The notes below the pieces were generated by a model. That model did no database searches. It was not told where the DNA came from and worked only from the letters and a program-made list of their open reading frames with translations. Shown piece after piece: positions 20,117 through 29,439 of a DNA stretch of 64,000 nt. A program made the translations under genes and the position numbers. Each line of letters opens with the position of its first letter. The stretch's first letter is position 1. Origin of the DNA: Bedellia somnulentella (lineage: Eukaryota; Arthropoda; Insecta; Lepidoptera; Bedelliidae); NCBI GenBank assembly GCA_963576735.1, contig OY755182.1:248001-312000 (forward strand). The letters run 5' to 3'.

Positions 20117-20238
20117 CCGAAGGGGTTGGCAGAGGTACTAATACTTCTGAACATCATGTGACTTTGTCACCTGGTGTTCAGAGTACACACGTTTTGCATG
20201 GACAGTGTACTCACGTGATAGGGGGCAGGCCTATCGCC
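20117..20238 (-). mobile_element. tRNA SINE (family T), 3' fragment
   Basis: Minus-strand 3' third only: AACCGAAGGGGTTGGCAGAG through CACCTGGTGTTCAGAGTAC to CGTGATAGGGGGCAGGCC. The tail and the tRNA-like head are gone. Confidence 0.7.
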
Positions 20239-20840
20239 GATATTATTATTTTGTAAGTATTTAATGTTTTGGTTTGCAATTAATCCTTGTTCACTATACA
20301 TTCTTAAAAGAACTGTTCCCAAATAAACAAGAATAATAAAAATATACAAAAATCTGCACCTGCATATTACATAAAAACTATATGTAGCATTTAAGACGAG
20401 GAATTGAAAATTGGGCAAACGTTACCAAGTACACTTATAGAAATATTGAGTTGTATGTATCATTAGAATCCGCTTTTTGTGTTGCATATTCCATTTATGA
20501 TTCCGAACTTAGATTTATAAATAAAATATTAAACAATTTTTACATAATTTGGTGACTGAACTACTTCATTCTAACATTTTATTTATATTTTTCACGTAGT
20601 TAATTATTATTTTCTGCCTTGCTAAAACAAAAGTTTACACGCTATTCAAGTTTTACCTGACTGTATACTAATTTTATAATAAAATTCAGATATCTTATCA
20701 CATTTCCATAAAAAAATTAGATCGGATAATAACTTTTACCAACAGCTTTTTAAGTTTTTTTTCTAAAACAATACTGGAGATTACCCTCACTGTTATAATT
20801 AAGATTAGTTAGGTTAGGTTAGTTCCATAAGACCATAGAT
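20239..20840. other. AT-rich DNA, no gene
   Basis: No supported ORF or repeat. GTTAGGTTAGGTTAG near 20,810 contains three units of the insect telomeric motif, too short to mean a telomere. Confidence 0.4.
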
Positions 20841-20970
20841 GACATGATAGTCCAATGGGTAGAACACCCGCCTGTAAACATAAGGGCGTGAGTTCAAATC
20901 CCGGGTAGGGCCTACACCAATTTGTCTTTTCTAAAAAGTCATATGTGTGGTTAATTTATCATGAGTGTAA
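20841..20970 (+). mobile_element. tRNA SINE (family T), 5' fragment
   Basis: tRNA-like head with box A-like TAGTCCAATGGGTAGAACAC and box B-like GAGTTCAAATCCCGGG, continuing into ACACCAATTTGTCTTTTCTA and ending at TTATCATGAGTG. The variable loop differs from the other copies (CGCCTGTAAACATAAGGGCG). Confidence 0.7.
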
Positions 20971-21075
20971 ACATACATACATACATACATATACTCACGC
21001 CATTAGTTCCCATTGGGGTAGGCAGAGACTATTGATCGCCACTTCGTACGATCCTGACAAACCTCTCTACTATTT
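20971..21075 (-). mobile_element. RTE LINE 3' terminus
   Basis: Plus strand shows (CATA)n, ACTCACGCCATTAGTTCCCA, TTGGGGTAGGCAGAGAC and the codons for the final CQDRTKWRS segment, then stops at ACCTCTCTAC. It is the last ~100 bases of the same RTE subfamily as 1159-2640. Confidence 0.7.
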
Positions 21076-21159
21076 GCATTGCTGGAATGGCAAGCTGGTA
21101 AACATGTCATCCTGCCATTCCAACAATGGGCGGTGGGGTCGTCACATCCCTACGCCTTA

Positions 21160-22335
21160 TTATTATTATTATTTTGAAAAGCATTTTTGTTTCTCGCCTC
21201 TCCCATGGCCGAAAAAGAAACTTAAATTTTAAATGGGAGAGGCGGTACTCCCCAACAAAAGCACAGTCGGTCGGGGTCAGGGAGTCAGGTTCAAGAACCG
21301 ACGGACGATCCGAGCCGTATCGAGCAGCACCGCTTTCTGCATTTGTGCTGGAACCGACACGCCACAGAAATCCAACCGCCTCAAGTTGGTCGCGAGGCTG
21401 GTTGGAATTAACCCGTTCGCGGACAAAACAATTGGGATTATTTCTGTCGAAGTCACACCCCACATGTCGGTGATCTCGTGAGCCAGATCGAGATACTTCC
21501 GACGCTTCTCGGTTTCGGCTTTCACGAGACCCTCGTCATGAGGGATAGTGACATCCACTAGAAATACCCTCGACTGCGACCGATCCCATACCACGATATC
21601 AAGCTTATTCGCTAGAATAGTCCTGTCCGTGAAAACGGATCGGTCCCAATAGATTTTGGCACGGTCGTTTTCTAGGATTGGCTCCGGCAGATACTTGTAA
21701 TACGGCAGCCTCTGTTGCAAGAGTCCGTATTTTAGAGCGAGCTCCTGATGCAGGATTTTGGCTGCTTGGTTGTGTCTGTGCAAGTACTCAGTGTTAGCAA
21801 GAGCCAAACAACCGGAAATAACATGCCTAAGTGACTCACCGGAACAGCCACATGCTCGACAAACGTCTGTGGTACCGTCCTTTAGGATGTATTTCCGATA
21901 GTTCCGCGTCTTGATAACCTGGTCCTGTATTGCACAGACAAAACCTTCGGTTTCCCCAAAGAGGTCCCCGAAACGCACCCAATGCAGGGAGGCTTTACGG
22001 CCCACGAAAGGTTCGTGAAGTACCTTGTAAAACCTCCCGTGCAGCTCCTTCTCTTTCCATACGGATTCCGATCAGAGGTGCTAAGTACCTCCGGGGTTCA
22101 CCAATCCCGTGAGGCCAACGATAAGGGAGTCAGTCCTTTATCGCTAGCGACCACCTCTCCCCGAATACTATCATCCGTCATCGTCAAAAAATAGTTTCTG
22201 AGGTTGCATACCTCGCGGTTGTGCATGGTTTTGGCACTCAAGAGGCCTCGACCACCACACTTCCGCGGGATATACAATCTCATAACCGACGACCTTTCGG
22301 TGTCCAGTGTCGGCCGAATTATCTTCACGTCTCAA
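21160..22335 (-). pseudogene. R4/Dong-like LINE, C-terminal half with restriction-like endonuclease
   Basis: Minus-strand remnant of a single-ORF LINE with a restriction-like endonuclease (RLE). The upstream part (22098-22328) includes MRLYIPRKCGGRGL. After a frame break, 21277-22005 reads HWVRFGDLFGETEGF, then a zinc knuckle CRACGCSGESLRHVISGC with following H residues, and the endonuclease core KLDIVVWDRSQSRVFLVDVT. The reverse transcriptase is missing. The 3' end runs into AATAATAATAATAA (21,160-21,175). R4-clade Dong elements are known to insert at TAA repeats, which supports the assignment. A related fragment lies at 25.6 kb on the opposite strand. Confidence 0.7.
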
Positions 22336-22981
22336 AGTTAAAAACAAGTATCATAATTGAAACATACTTGTTTCATGATTTGGCGGAGCGACTTCCTTGT
22401 TTCATGCTTTTAAATAGCGGTACAATAAGATCTAATTTTAAATGTTCTTAAGAAATTATAAGAAGGTTTTTAAAAGAAAACAATATTTTATTGCACTTAA
22501 TACAAAGTAACGTTTTGATTTTTTATCTTTTGAGACAAATATAGCTGAAAACATGAAAAATTATACAATCCCTACCCTAGTTTGAAATTGTTAAGTTTAA
22601 AAATATGTCAGCGGCATAAAGCTAAGCAAGCTACTGATTTATATTATAATGGGTCTGAAAGAGAGAGACTGAATACTGAAATCAAAATATTCAATAGATC
22701 TACAAAAATCAGTTTTGCTACCAGTGAGGGTAGAGAGGTTAAGATTTATTTTTTACGCATAGAATGATAAGCTTAAATTTCACATTTTGTGGTTTAAGTA
22801 AAAATTGCCAAGAAGGCTCTAAATGTTAAGTGTGGAATGAAGCAACTGGAGGAAGGAATGGGAAAGATATGGTTGATGCTATCTATGAGATTATTTTAAG
22901 TGGTGGCCCATAACCTGATGTAAAGAGCAATATTATTGGTAAATAACTAGTTTATTTGGAAGAGAAAATCCACAAATCAAA
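22336..22981. other. AT-rich DNA with a decayed coding remnant
   Basis: Plus-strand codons near 22,582-22,767 (KICQRHKAKQATDLYYNGSE) and near 22,830-22,930 (WNEATGGRNGKDMVDAIYEI, then ILSGGP) look like two pieces of one protein with stops between. The style recalls transposase-like proteins common in insects, but I cannot name the family. Confidence 0.35.
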
Positions 22982-23327
22982 ACGACGTGGTAGCTCAGTG
23001 GTTAGAACACCGTTTATCGTTCAGACGACTAGTGTTCTAATCCCGGGTCGGGCCTACACCAATTTGACATACTCTAAAGACATACGTGTGGATAATTTAT
23101 CATGGTTGTTAACGGTGAGGACACGTCGAGAGGAAACCCATATGGCTAAATTGTACTTAGTCAAGTGACAGTGTATTCGTACAAAGCGGTGATAGGCCTG
23201 CTCCCTATCACGTGAGTACACTGTCCAAGCAAAACGTGGGTACTTGGAACAACAGGTGACAATGTCACGTGATATTCAGAAGTACCTCTGCCAACCCATT
23301 CGGGAATATTTGGCGAGAACGTTTGAG
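22982..23327 (+). mobile_element. tRNA SINE (family T), near full length
   Basis: Complete head (GTAGCTCAGTGGTTAGAACA, GTGTTCTAATCCCGGG), body and 3' hairpin block (AACCCATTCGGGAATATTTG), ending GCGAGAACGTTTGAG without TATGT repeats. The head is closer to tRNA than most copies. The hairpin loop and one arm are mutated. Confidence 0.75.
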
Positions 23328-23449
23328 TTTTAGAAAATTCACAATATATTATTTACATTGTCAGACTACTGACAGATGTAGTATGTGTCATAGACACGAT
23401 GTGAAGAGTATGATGAGGTTTAATGCATATATACATTTCAAGAGCTGCT

Positions 23450-23835
23450 ATCCTTAAGTTTGGGACGGAATTCAACACGTGTGAAGATGTTGGAGGCCAC
23501 TCACTCGTTCGACACTTCAACTCGAAAAATGTGTCAATTCTCCCTCACCCACCATATTCCCCTGACCTAGCGCCTTGTGATTTTTACTTGTTTCCAAAAA
23601 TCAAAGAGAAACTAAAGGGATAGAGGTTTGATAGCAAAGAAGATGCGCTGGTTGCCTTTAATTTCGAGATTTCTGAGGTATCTAAAGAAGAGTGGTCACA
23701 GGTATTTTCCAATTGGTTTAGACGTATGAAAAAGTGTATAAGTGCTCAGGGTGAATACTTAGAAAAGATCGATACTTGTAATAAATAATAAATTTTATAA
23801 TTTTTGAGTATCTAGTTTCTTTTGGCATGCCCCTC
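23450..23835 (+). pseudogene. Mariner-family transposase C-terminal remnant
   Basis: Plus-strand frame with the mariner signature LPHPPYSPDLAPCDFYLFPK, which carries the third catalytic Asp, then IKEKLKG, an in-frame TAG, and RFDSKEDALVAFNFEISEV to WFRRMKKCISAQGEYLEKI. The first two catalytic Asp residues and the helix-turn-helix are missing. A likely terminal inverted repeat (TTCTTTTGGCATGCCCCTCG) lies at about 23,815-23,838. Confidence 0.75.
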
Positions 23836-24951
23836 GTATGTTTTTTTTTTATATTTTTGAATAAAAAATTAAACAGCCTTTACAACCTACCAACATGTTT
23901 GTTAAATCTTATTTGTTATGTACTTATAGTAAGTAAATAAAATGTTTATATGGTATTAGCAGCAAAATTATAAAACAGTAATTAACAATTAAATACCTGT
24001 CATGATACCAAAAAGGTCTTGGCTCAGCATAAAATGTACCCAGCGCAAGTATCACAGGACACAAACGCTGAGTACACTGGTTTTCAGCCATCACCCCTAA
24101 CTTATATATACTACATACTAACTAATACATAAACCAAAAAAAGAAACAAACAACTACTGTAACAGAGAAAAAAGGAAAGAAACCTACTCCATATAATTGA
24201 TCTCATCAAACTGAAATAAAAAAATAGATAAAAACACAATGAAAAATATCACTGGACATTGGTAAAATTTTGTAAAATTTTAAATTTGATAGATATGTAT
24301 AAAATATACTTAAGGAATACAGAAGGATATAAACATATATGTATAAATACGAGAGTGGTACTTAAACAGATAGTGCGCATGACAGTATAATATTAGAGGT
24401 AGATATGTATATACAATGATATACTTAGGAACATGTATCATATATTTATTGTGGCGTTACCAACCGCTACTCAATCTCTTCCCTTAATATATAAAATTCT
24501 CCTGTTACAGTGTACGAGGACATATTTTTCCAAAACGGCTTCACCGATCTTGATGAAATTTCGTGTGTGTATTCGTTAGGTCTGCGTGATTTTTCATGTC
24601 CTTAAGTGCTACGGTTTCTACAGGGGCATTAAAAAACCATAACCTACCAAACCAAATCCTTACTAATATATTTATGTAACACTAGATGGCGCCAGTTGTT
24701 GCTGCCTTCATCGCGATAGGTTTCTTTTTTAGACTGTCATAAGTACTTCATAGGGTCTTCCTGAACCTCTACCTACAAATTATAAGATAATGTGTAGATG
24801 TGTAAGTGAATATTTTTTTATTGACAGTAAGACTGTTTATTTTGACAGATAATGGAGGGTTTTGGATACTACGCAAAACCGGTGAAGCGAACCTGAACAT
24901 TTTGCATCAACTGTGTGATAATTAACTGTTTAATTAATTAATTTTTTTATT
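23836..24951. other. AT-rich DNA with a Helitron-like scrap
   Basis: 24,480-24,700 holds a common lepidopteran repeat (AATATATAAAATTCTCCTGT, CGATCTTGATGAAATTTCGT, TAACACTAGATGGCGCCAG) resembling non-autonomous Helitron-like DNA. The ACTAGATGGCGCC motif also occurs inverted at ~7,150. No gene. Confidence 0.4.
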
Positions 24952-25067
24952 GCCGTTTTGTAGCACTGCCACTTTCAACTTCCAAATGTGGCTGAGGGGT
25001 TTACAGCTCTGAAGCTCTGGCTGCCCCTATTTGGGATTTATGGCCGTGAGTATATGTATGTATGTTT
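24952..25067 (+). mobile_element. Family S element, 3' fragment
   Basis: Plus-strand 3' half: AACTTCCAAATGTGGCTGAG, CTGGCTGCCCCTATTTGGGA, GGCCGTGAGTATATG with TATG repeats. A GTAGCACTGCCACTTTC scrap upstream suggests an internal deletion of the middle. Confidence 0.65.
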
Positions 25068-25143
25068 TTTTTATTGATTATAGTAGTAAATTACAGTACG
25101 TAACCCTAAAATTCTGTATAAAAAAAAACTGTTTCTGTCATGC

Positions 25144-25200
25144 GTTTTTATTGACACAAGTGCTTACTAACAATACATGGATAATTGTGTTGCTATAAAT
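25144..25200 (+). promoter_or_regulatory. Promoter cassette of peptide gene copy 2
   Basis: A 57-base block TTTTTATTGACACAAGTGCT to TACATGGATAATTGTGTTGC ends in TATAAAT (25194-25200). It is nearly identical to two blocks before copy 3 and partly kept before copy 1 and the orphan exon. The TATA box lies ~65 bases before the ATG, giving a transcription start near 25,222 and a 5' UTR of ~35 bases. Confidence 0.6.
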
Positions 25201-25257
25201 TGTGGACCATAGAGTCAAGACATTCATTTAGTAACGAATAAGCTTGAACATATCAAG

Positions 25258-28200
25258 ATGAATTATTGGGTGACTATTATTGCTGTAAGTAAAGTTTGAC
25301 AATATAATCCTTACTCAAACAAATGCCACAGAATATTCTTTTGTTACAAAGACATTATAAGATGGTGACTAGCATTTATCATATGATTCCAAGATGATAT
25401 GTGTATCTAAAGTGGTGACCGGTAGTCAATAGAAATAATTACATAAACACATTATATTTCTCAAATTATATTAATATTCCCTACATCAAGTCATTAAAGC
25501 CCTTTTCTTGGGACCATTTTGATCTACAAACTACATCAGTGTATATTCATTCATTAATAAACATCATTGCACGCTTATTGTATATTTGTTAGAATTATTT
25601 CTAGCGAATAAGCCTGATATCGTGGTATGGGATCCGTCGCAGTCGAGGGTATTTCTAGTGGATGTCACTATCCCACATGACGAAGGTCTCGTGAAAGCCG
25701 AAACCGAGAAGCGTCAGCAGTATTTTGATCTGGCTCACGAGATCACTGACATGCGGGGTGTGTCCTCGACAGAAATTATCCCAATTGTTTTGTCCGTGAA
25801 CGGGTTTAATTCAACCAGCCTCGGGACCAACTTGAGGCGGTTGGAGTACTGTGGCGTGTCGGTTCCAGCACAAATGCAGCAGGCGGTGCTGCTCGATACG
25901 GCTCGGATCATCCGTCGGTTCTTGAACCTGAGCCCCTGACCCAGACTGACTGTTATTTTTGTCGGGGAGTACCTTTGGGAGTAAGATTCTTCGTTCTTCC
26001 GCCACTAGAAAATAAAACTAAAACATAATTTACGCAGAAGTACTTAAAATATATTTTATTAAAATCTTCTTAATTATGATCATAATTACAGAAATAGTTG
26101 CGGGCGAAGTCTTTTTCTGAAATTGAAAATTTAAATGATAATTAAAATGTTTTGTTCATGAAAAACTCATTACTCATCAATTAATTGTTTGGTGTCTAAA
26201 TTGGTTTTATTTCCATAATTGATTAATTTTAACGATTTCAGATAAATTTATGATTTGATACATACATACATATTCTCACGCAATTTTTTCCCATTGGGGT
26301 AGGCTGAGACTACCAACCGCCTCTTTGTACGATCCTGACAAACCTCTGTAGCTTCGTTTACATCCATCAATCTTCCCAAACATGCTCTTTTATTCCTTAC
26401 ACTTCGGACGCCTGCCTTTTTAAGCACACCTCGCCACCGAGCACCCTCTAGGTCGCCCTTTACTCAACATTACCATCCGCATCCATACTAATATTATTAA
26501 ATGCGAAAGTAACTCTGTCTGTCTGTCTGTATGTTACATTTCACGCTTAAATCCCTCAAACGATTTTGATGAAATTTGTCTCTGACAATTTATTGACCCT
26601 CAGAAAGAACATAGGCTACCTTTTATTGCAAAAATAAGGGATGAAGAGGTTAAAAAAAGGGTTGAAAGTTTTTACGGGAATAGTTCATTTTATAAGATAT
26701 AACCATGAAACTTTATATTTAACACAGATCTGTGATATTTAAGCTCTTTATAAGAAACAAAAAAACATTTGTTCTAGCGTTGTTGAAATTTCACTCTGTG
26801 AGGGGATGAAATAGGGGTTGAAAATTTGTATGAGTGTCCGTAATTTTACTTACTGCAACTACTATTGTAATTAGTATGTGTTATTTCCAGTTATTACTAT
26901 ATGTTATATCAATTATTAGAGATGCGCCGAAATTCGTTAAACATTCGGTATTACTGATGTTTGGCAGATTTACCGAAGTTCGTATTCGGCCGAAATTCGG
27001 TAGATAATAAATAAATAATAAAATGTACTGAAACGTAAATATTAGCTGTGTAAGTCGAGTTTTGGTGCTTGTTTTAAATATAAAAGAAACGCATTATTAA
27101 AATATTCAAACATAAAGCAACTTAACGTATTTGTTGTTATATAATATATATTAAAAAAAATACTTTCATAAATCAAATACTTATCTTATACGTTCCCGTG
27201 TAGTGCCGGCTTAGAATGTTACTACCCCTTGAGGCGACTAAAGGTGTGGGGCTTTTTAAGTGGTTTTTGGGCGATGCGGTTGGAGACCCATAACTAAGGA
27301 TACATTATTTCTACCATCATTGTCCCCTATAGACTTCTAAATGTGAATGGAGAGTTTGTAGTTCTGAAGTTCTGGCTACCCCTTTTTGGGATTTCTGGCC
27401 ATGAGTATATCTTATATTACTTTCTGACTTATTTTAATTCTCTATTTATGTAACAAAAGCAACAACATACTTTCAAATACTTATAATTTTTCATTGATTA
27501 ATAACGCGCAAAATTTAACCGAACTTCGGCCGTAATTTTATGCTGAGTCAGGGCCTTTTCGACTTAGGGTATAGTCTGCTATATATTTTATTTGTATATG
27601 TTATTGGTTTTTGTTGTGTGTATATTTGTTGTGTTTATTTTTACTCTATACTCTTAATGAAATGAAATACTTCTTATTCTTCTTAATTTTTGAAGATAAA
27701 ATCATGTAACTTGATCTGTAGAACTTCCAAAATTCACACAGAACGGAACGGTTTCGAAACGGGAACTACGAAGCCAATCTTTTTGTAAACCTAATATTAA
27801 AATTTAAATAAAATAAAAAAAACAATAAATATTAAAATTGCTGTGTAGTGTCTAGGGCTTAGAATAGCACTACCCTATTTCTTCCAGTGGGTGTACGTAA
27901 GGGGCGACTAACGGTATTGGGGCTTTTAAGGGACTTTTGGGCGATGCGGTTGGAGACCAATCACCAACAACCTTTATTCTACCATCTTTACCCCACTCAA
28001 CTTTCCAAACGGGGCTGAGGAATTTTGAATTCCTTAGCTCTGGCTACCCCTTCTAGGGATTTATAGCTGTGAGTATATGTATGTATGTATGTATGTAAAA
28101 TTAAAAGGACACAGACAAAGTTGCGGGTACCAGCTAGTTTGCTCTATAAATCTATTTAACCAATTTACCATCATCCATCCTCTCTATGGTAACCAGACCA

Positions 28201-28365
28201 TCTTAACATATATTTTTTCACTTTTTTACAAAATGATGATTTTATTATAACTTTCAGTTGTGTCTGTTTCTCTCACAAGTAATGGGTGCCGGAGCCACTG
28301 CTTTTGCTGGAGATGGTAAAGTTGGTGCTGGCGTTGGTGCTGGAGTTGGCGCCGGTGTTGGCTAA
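25258..28365 (+). CDS. Small secreted Gly/Val-rich peptide gene, copy 2 (two exons, intact)
   Basis: Exon 1 is 25258-25284 (MNYWVTIIA) with a GTAAGT donor. Exon 2 is 28258-28365 after a TTATAACTTTCAG acceptor. Joined in phase 0 it encodes 44 residues: a signal peptide with a hydrophobic core (WVTIIALCLFLS, likely cut after QVMG or nearby), then a short chain GAGATAFAGDGKVG ending in VGAGVGAGVGAGVG. The secreted part has only Gly, Ala, Val and a few other residues. It resembles silk- or elastin-like repeats or a glycine-rich immune peptide in style; I do not recognise the family. The 2.97 kb intron is filled by an R4-like fragment, an RTE fragment, a Helitron-like repeat and two family S copies. 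TATA box and leader are intact, so this is the best candidate for a live gene here. Confidence 0.65.
25586..25985 (+). pseudogene. R4/Dong-like LINE endonuclease fragment in the copy 2 intron
   Basis: Plus-strand 3' piece of the element at 21.2-22.3 kb: LANKPDIVVWDPSQSRVFLV and DVTIPHDEGLVKAETEKR (endonuclease core), then LLDTARIIRRFLNLSP and a stop at 25,939. The zinc knuckle and everything upstream are missing. The two copies differ at about one residue in ten, so they are separate insertions. Confidence 0.75.
26262..26480 (-). mobile_element. RTE LINE 3' fragment
   Basis: (CATA)n then TCTCACGCAATTTTTTCCCA and codons for the C-terminal MKRL and LKKAGVRSVRNKRA segments on the minus strand. 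Mutated and about 215 bases long, inside the peptide gene 2 intron. Confidence 0.65.
27198..27412 (+). mobile_element. Family S element, tail lost
   Basis: Plus-strand copy from GTGTAGTGCCGGCTTAGAAT to GGCCATGAGTATATC. It has a deletion near the head (the GGTGGGTGTACG block is absent) and no TATG repeat. Confidence 0.65.
27838..28096 (+). mobile_element. Family S element, full length with (TATG)n tail
   Basis: A clear plus-strand full-length copy: GCTGTGTAGTGTCTAGGGC, GGGCGATGCGGTTGGAGACC, CTCTGGCTACCCCTTCTAGG, then GCTGTGAGTATATG and four TATG repeats. It sits directly before the right end of the Helitron-like repeat. Confidence 0.75.
28139..28240 (-). mobile_element. RTE LINE scrap
   Basis: GCTCTATAAATCTATTTAAC to CATCATCCATCCTCTCTATG corresponds to the RTE coding segment for FGHIERMDD on the minus strand. 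About 90 bases, no tail. Confidence 0.5.
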
Positions 28366-29077
28366 AGCTGAAATATATGTTATAATTAATAATTTATACA
28401 TACAATATATAAAATTAGTAAAACTCACTAAAAACTAGCACAAAAAAAACATACACCAATTATCCACCATCACAGCTAAACCCACAAACAATTAAAACTA
28501 CCTTGTACCAATTCGTATCTATTATTTTTCTCGAAAGACCCTCCTCGTTTCCCATGAGTATGGTATCCCACGCTATGGTATGGATAGTGAAACACAACTG
28601 ACTTATAGGAATACTTTTCTCTGGAGAAATACTCTTCTACTCCTCACGGTACTTATTGCTTTTTTGCTATAGGTGCTCTGGTGTCAGTTATTAGATTATT
28701 TGGGTTTTTTTTTTTAGTTAGGAGTGCTCTAAAAGCGTGTTTGCGTGAGATCAGCAACGTCATTAGCTAAAATAAAGGGAACTAAGTCCGTTACCCCATG
28801 CGCAGAACACAAAATGTTGGCAATGACTAATACACCATCCTTTTTCCCTAATCCCGCATGACGTACCCCAATGAACCCATTGTTCGTATCCGAGAGATAT
28901 TAAGAATTTCCAACAAAATGCCTCTTGATATGTTATTGTAATAATAGTCGATCTCCGAAACGAGCTTCCAAACGAGCCGGTTCTCGGTGGGGATATAGGA
29001 GTTGTGAGAATTATTTAATACAAGCTGGTATCCGCGACTTTGCAACGCTTTAAAATGCTACAGCTGACGTTTTTTTT
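28366..29077. other. Peptide gene 2 3' flank and AT-rich DNA
   Basis: A minus-strand frame at 28,848-29,045 is open but matches nothing known. No clear AATAAA was found close to the peptide gene stop, so its polyadenylation site is unresolved. Confidence 0.35.
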
Positions 29078-29276
29078 ATTCCTCATCAAGTGCTTAAATG
29101 AAAAGTTTCATGGTTTCATTTTTTAAATTTAAGAAATCCCATACAAATTTTAAACCCCTATTTCAACCTCTTCATCCATTTTTTTCGCAATTAAAAGTAG
29201 CTTTTGTCCTTTTTTAGGGTCTAAAATTTATCTGTAGCTAGGTTGATACTCATAAAATAACAACCTTTATTTCAAA
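29078..29276 (-). mobile_element. Lep1-like Helitron fragment
   Basis: The complement of this stretch parallels the repeat at 26.59-26.75 kb (GATGAAGAGGTTGAAATAGG, ACCATGAAACTTTTCATTTA). Internal fragment only, no termini. Confidence 0.5.
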
Positions 29277-29439
29277 AGGTGTGGTTAGCGAAAAATCGCT
29301 GTGATCAAGAACAAATCCCAAACATTCATCAACAAAGTGGGCCAAATTTAAAATGTACCTATTATGGTACAGTCTACCTTCTCTCTTTACATGGGCGATT
29401 ATGGTGCTCCATGCAGTCAAATTATGTTATAACTTTGCG

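Larger units (their letters stand above)
26481..28138 (+). mobile_element. Lep1-like Helitron repeat, split by family S insertions
   Basis: The left part (26,481-26,890) starts ATACTAATATTATTAAATGC, has the (CTGT)n tract and GATTTTGATGAAATTTGTCT. The right end at 28,097-28,138 reads GGACACAGACAAAGTTGCGG and ends CAGCTAGT. Both ends match the usual termini of lepidopteran Lep1-type Helitron-like elements. Family S copies (27,198 and 27,838) and AT-rich DNA lie between. No helicase coding. Confidence 0.55.

Noticed and set aside
20808..20824. TTAGG telomere-like repeat (also near 52,580)
   Set aside because: Only two or three units each, in ordinary DNA. Too short to be telomeric or an interstitial telomere array.
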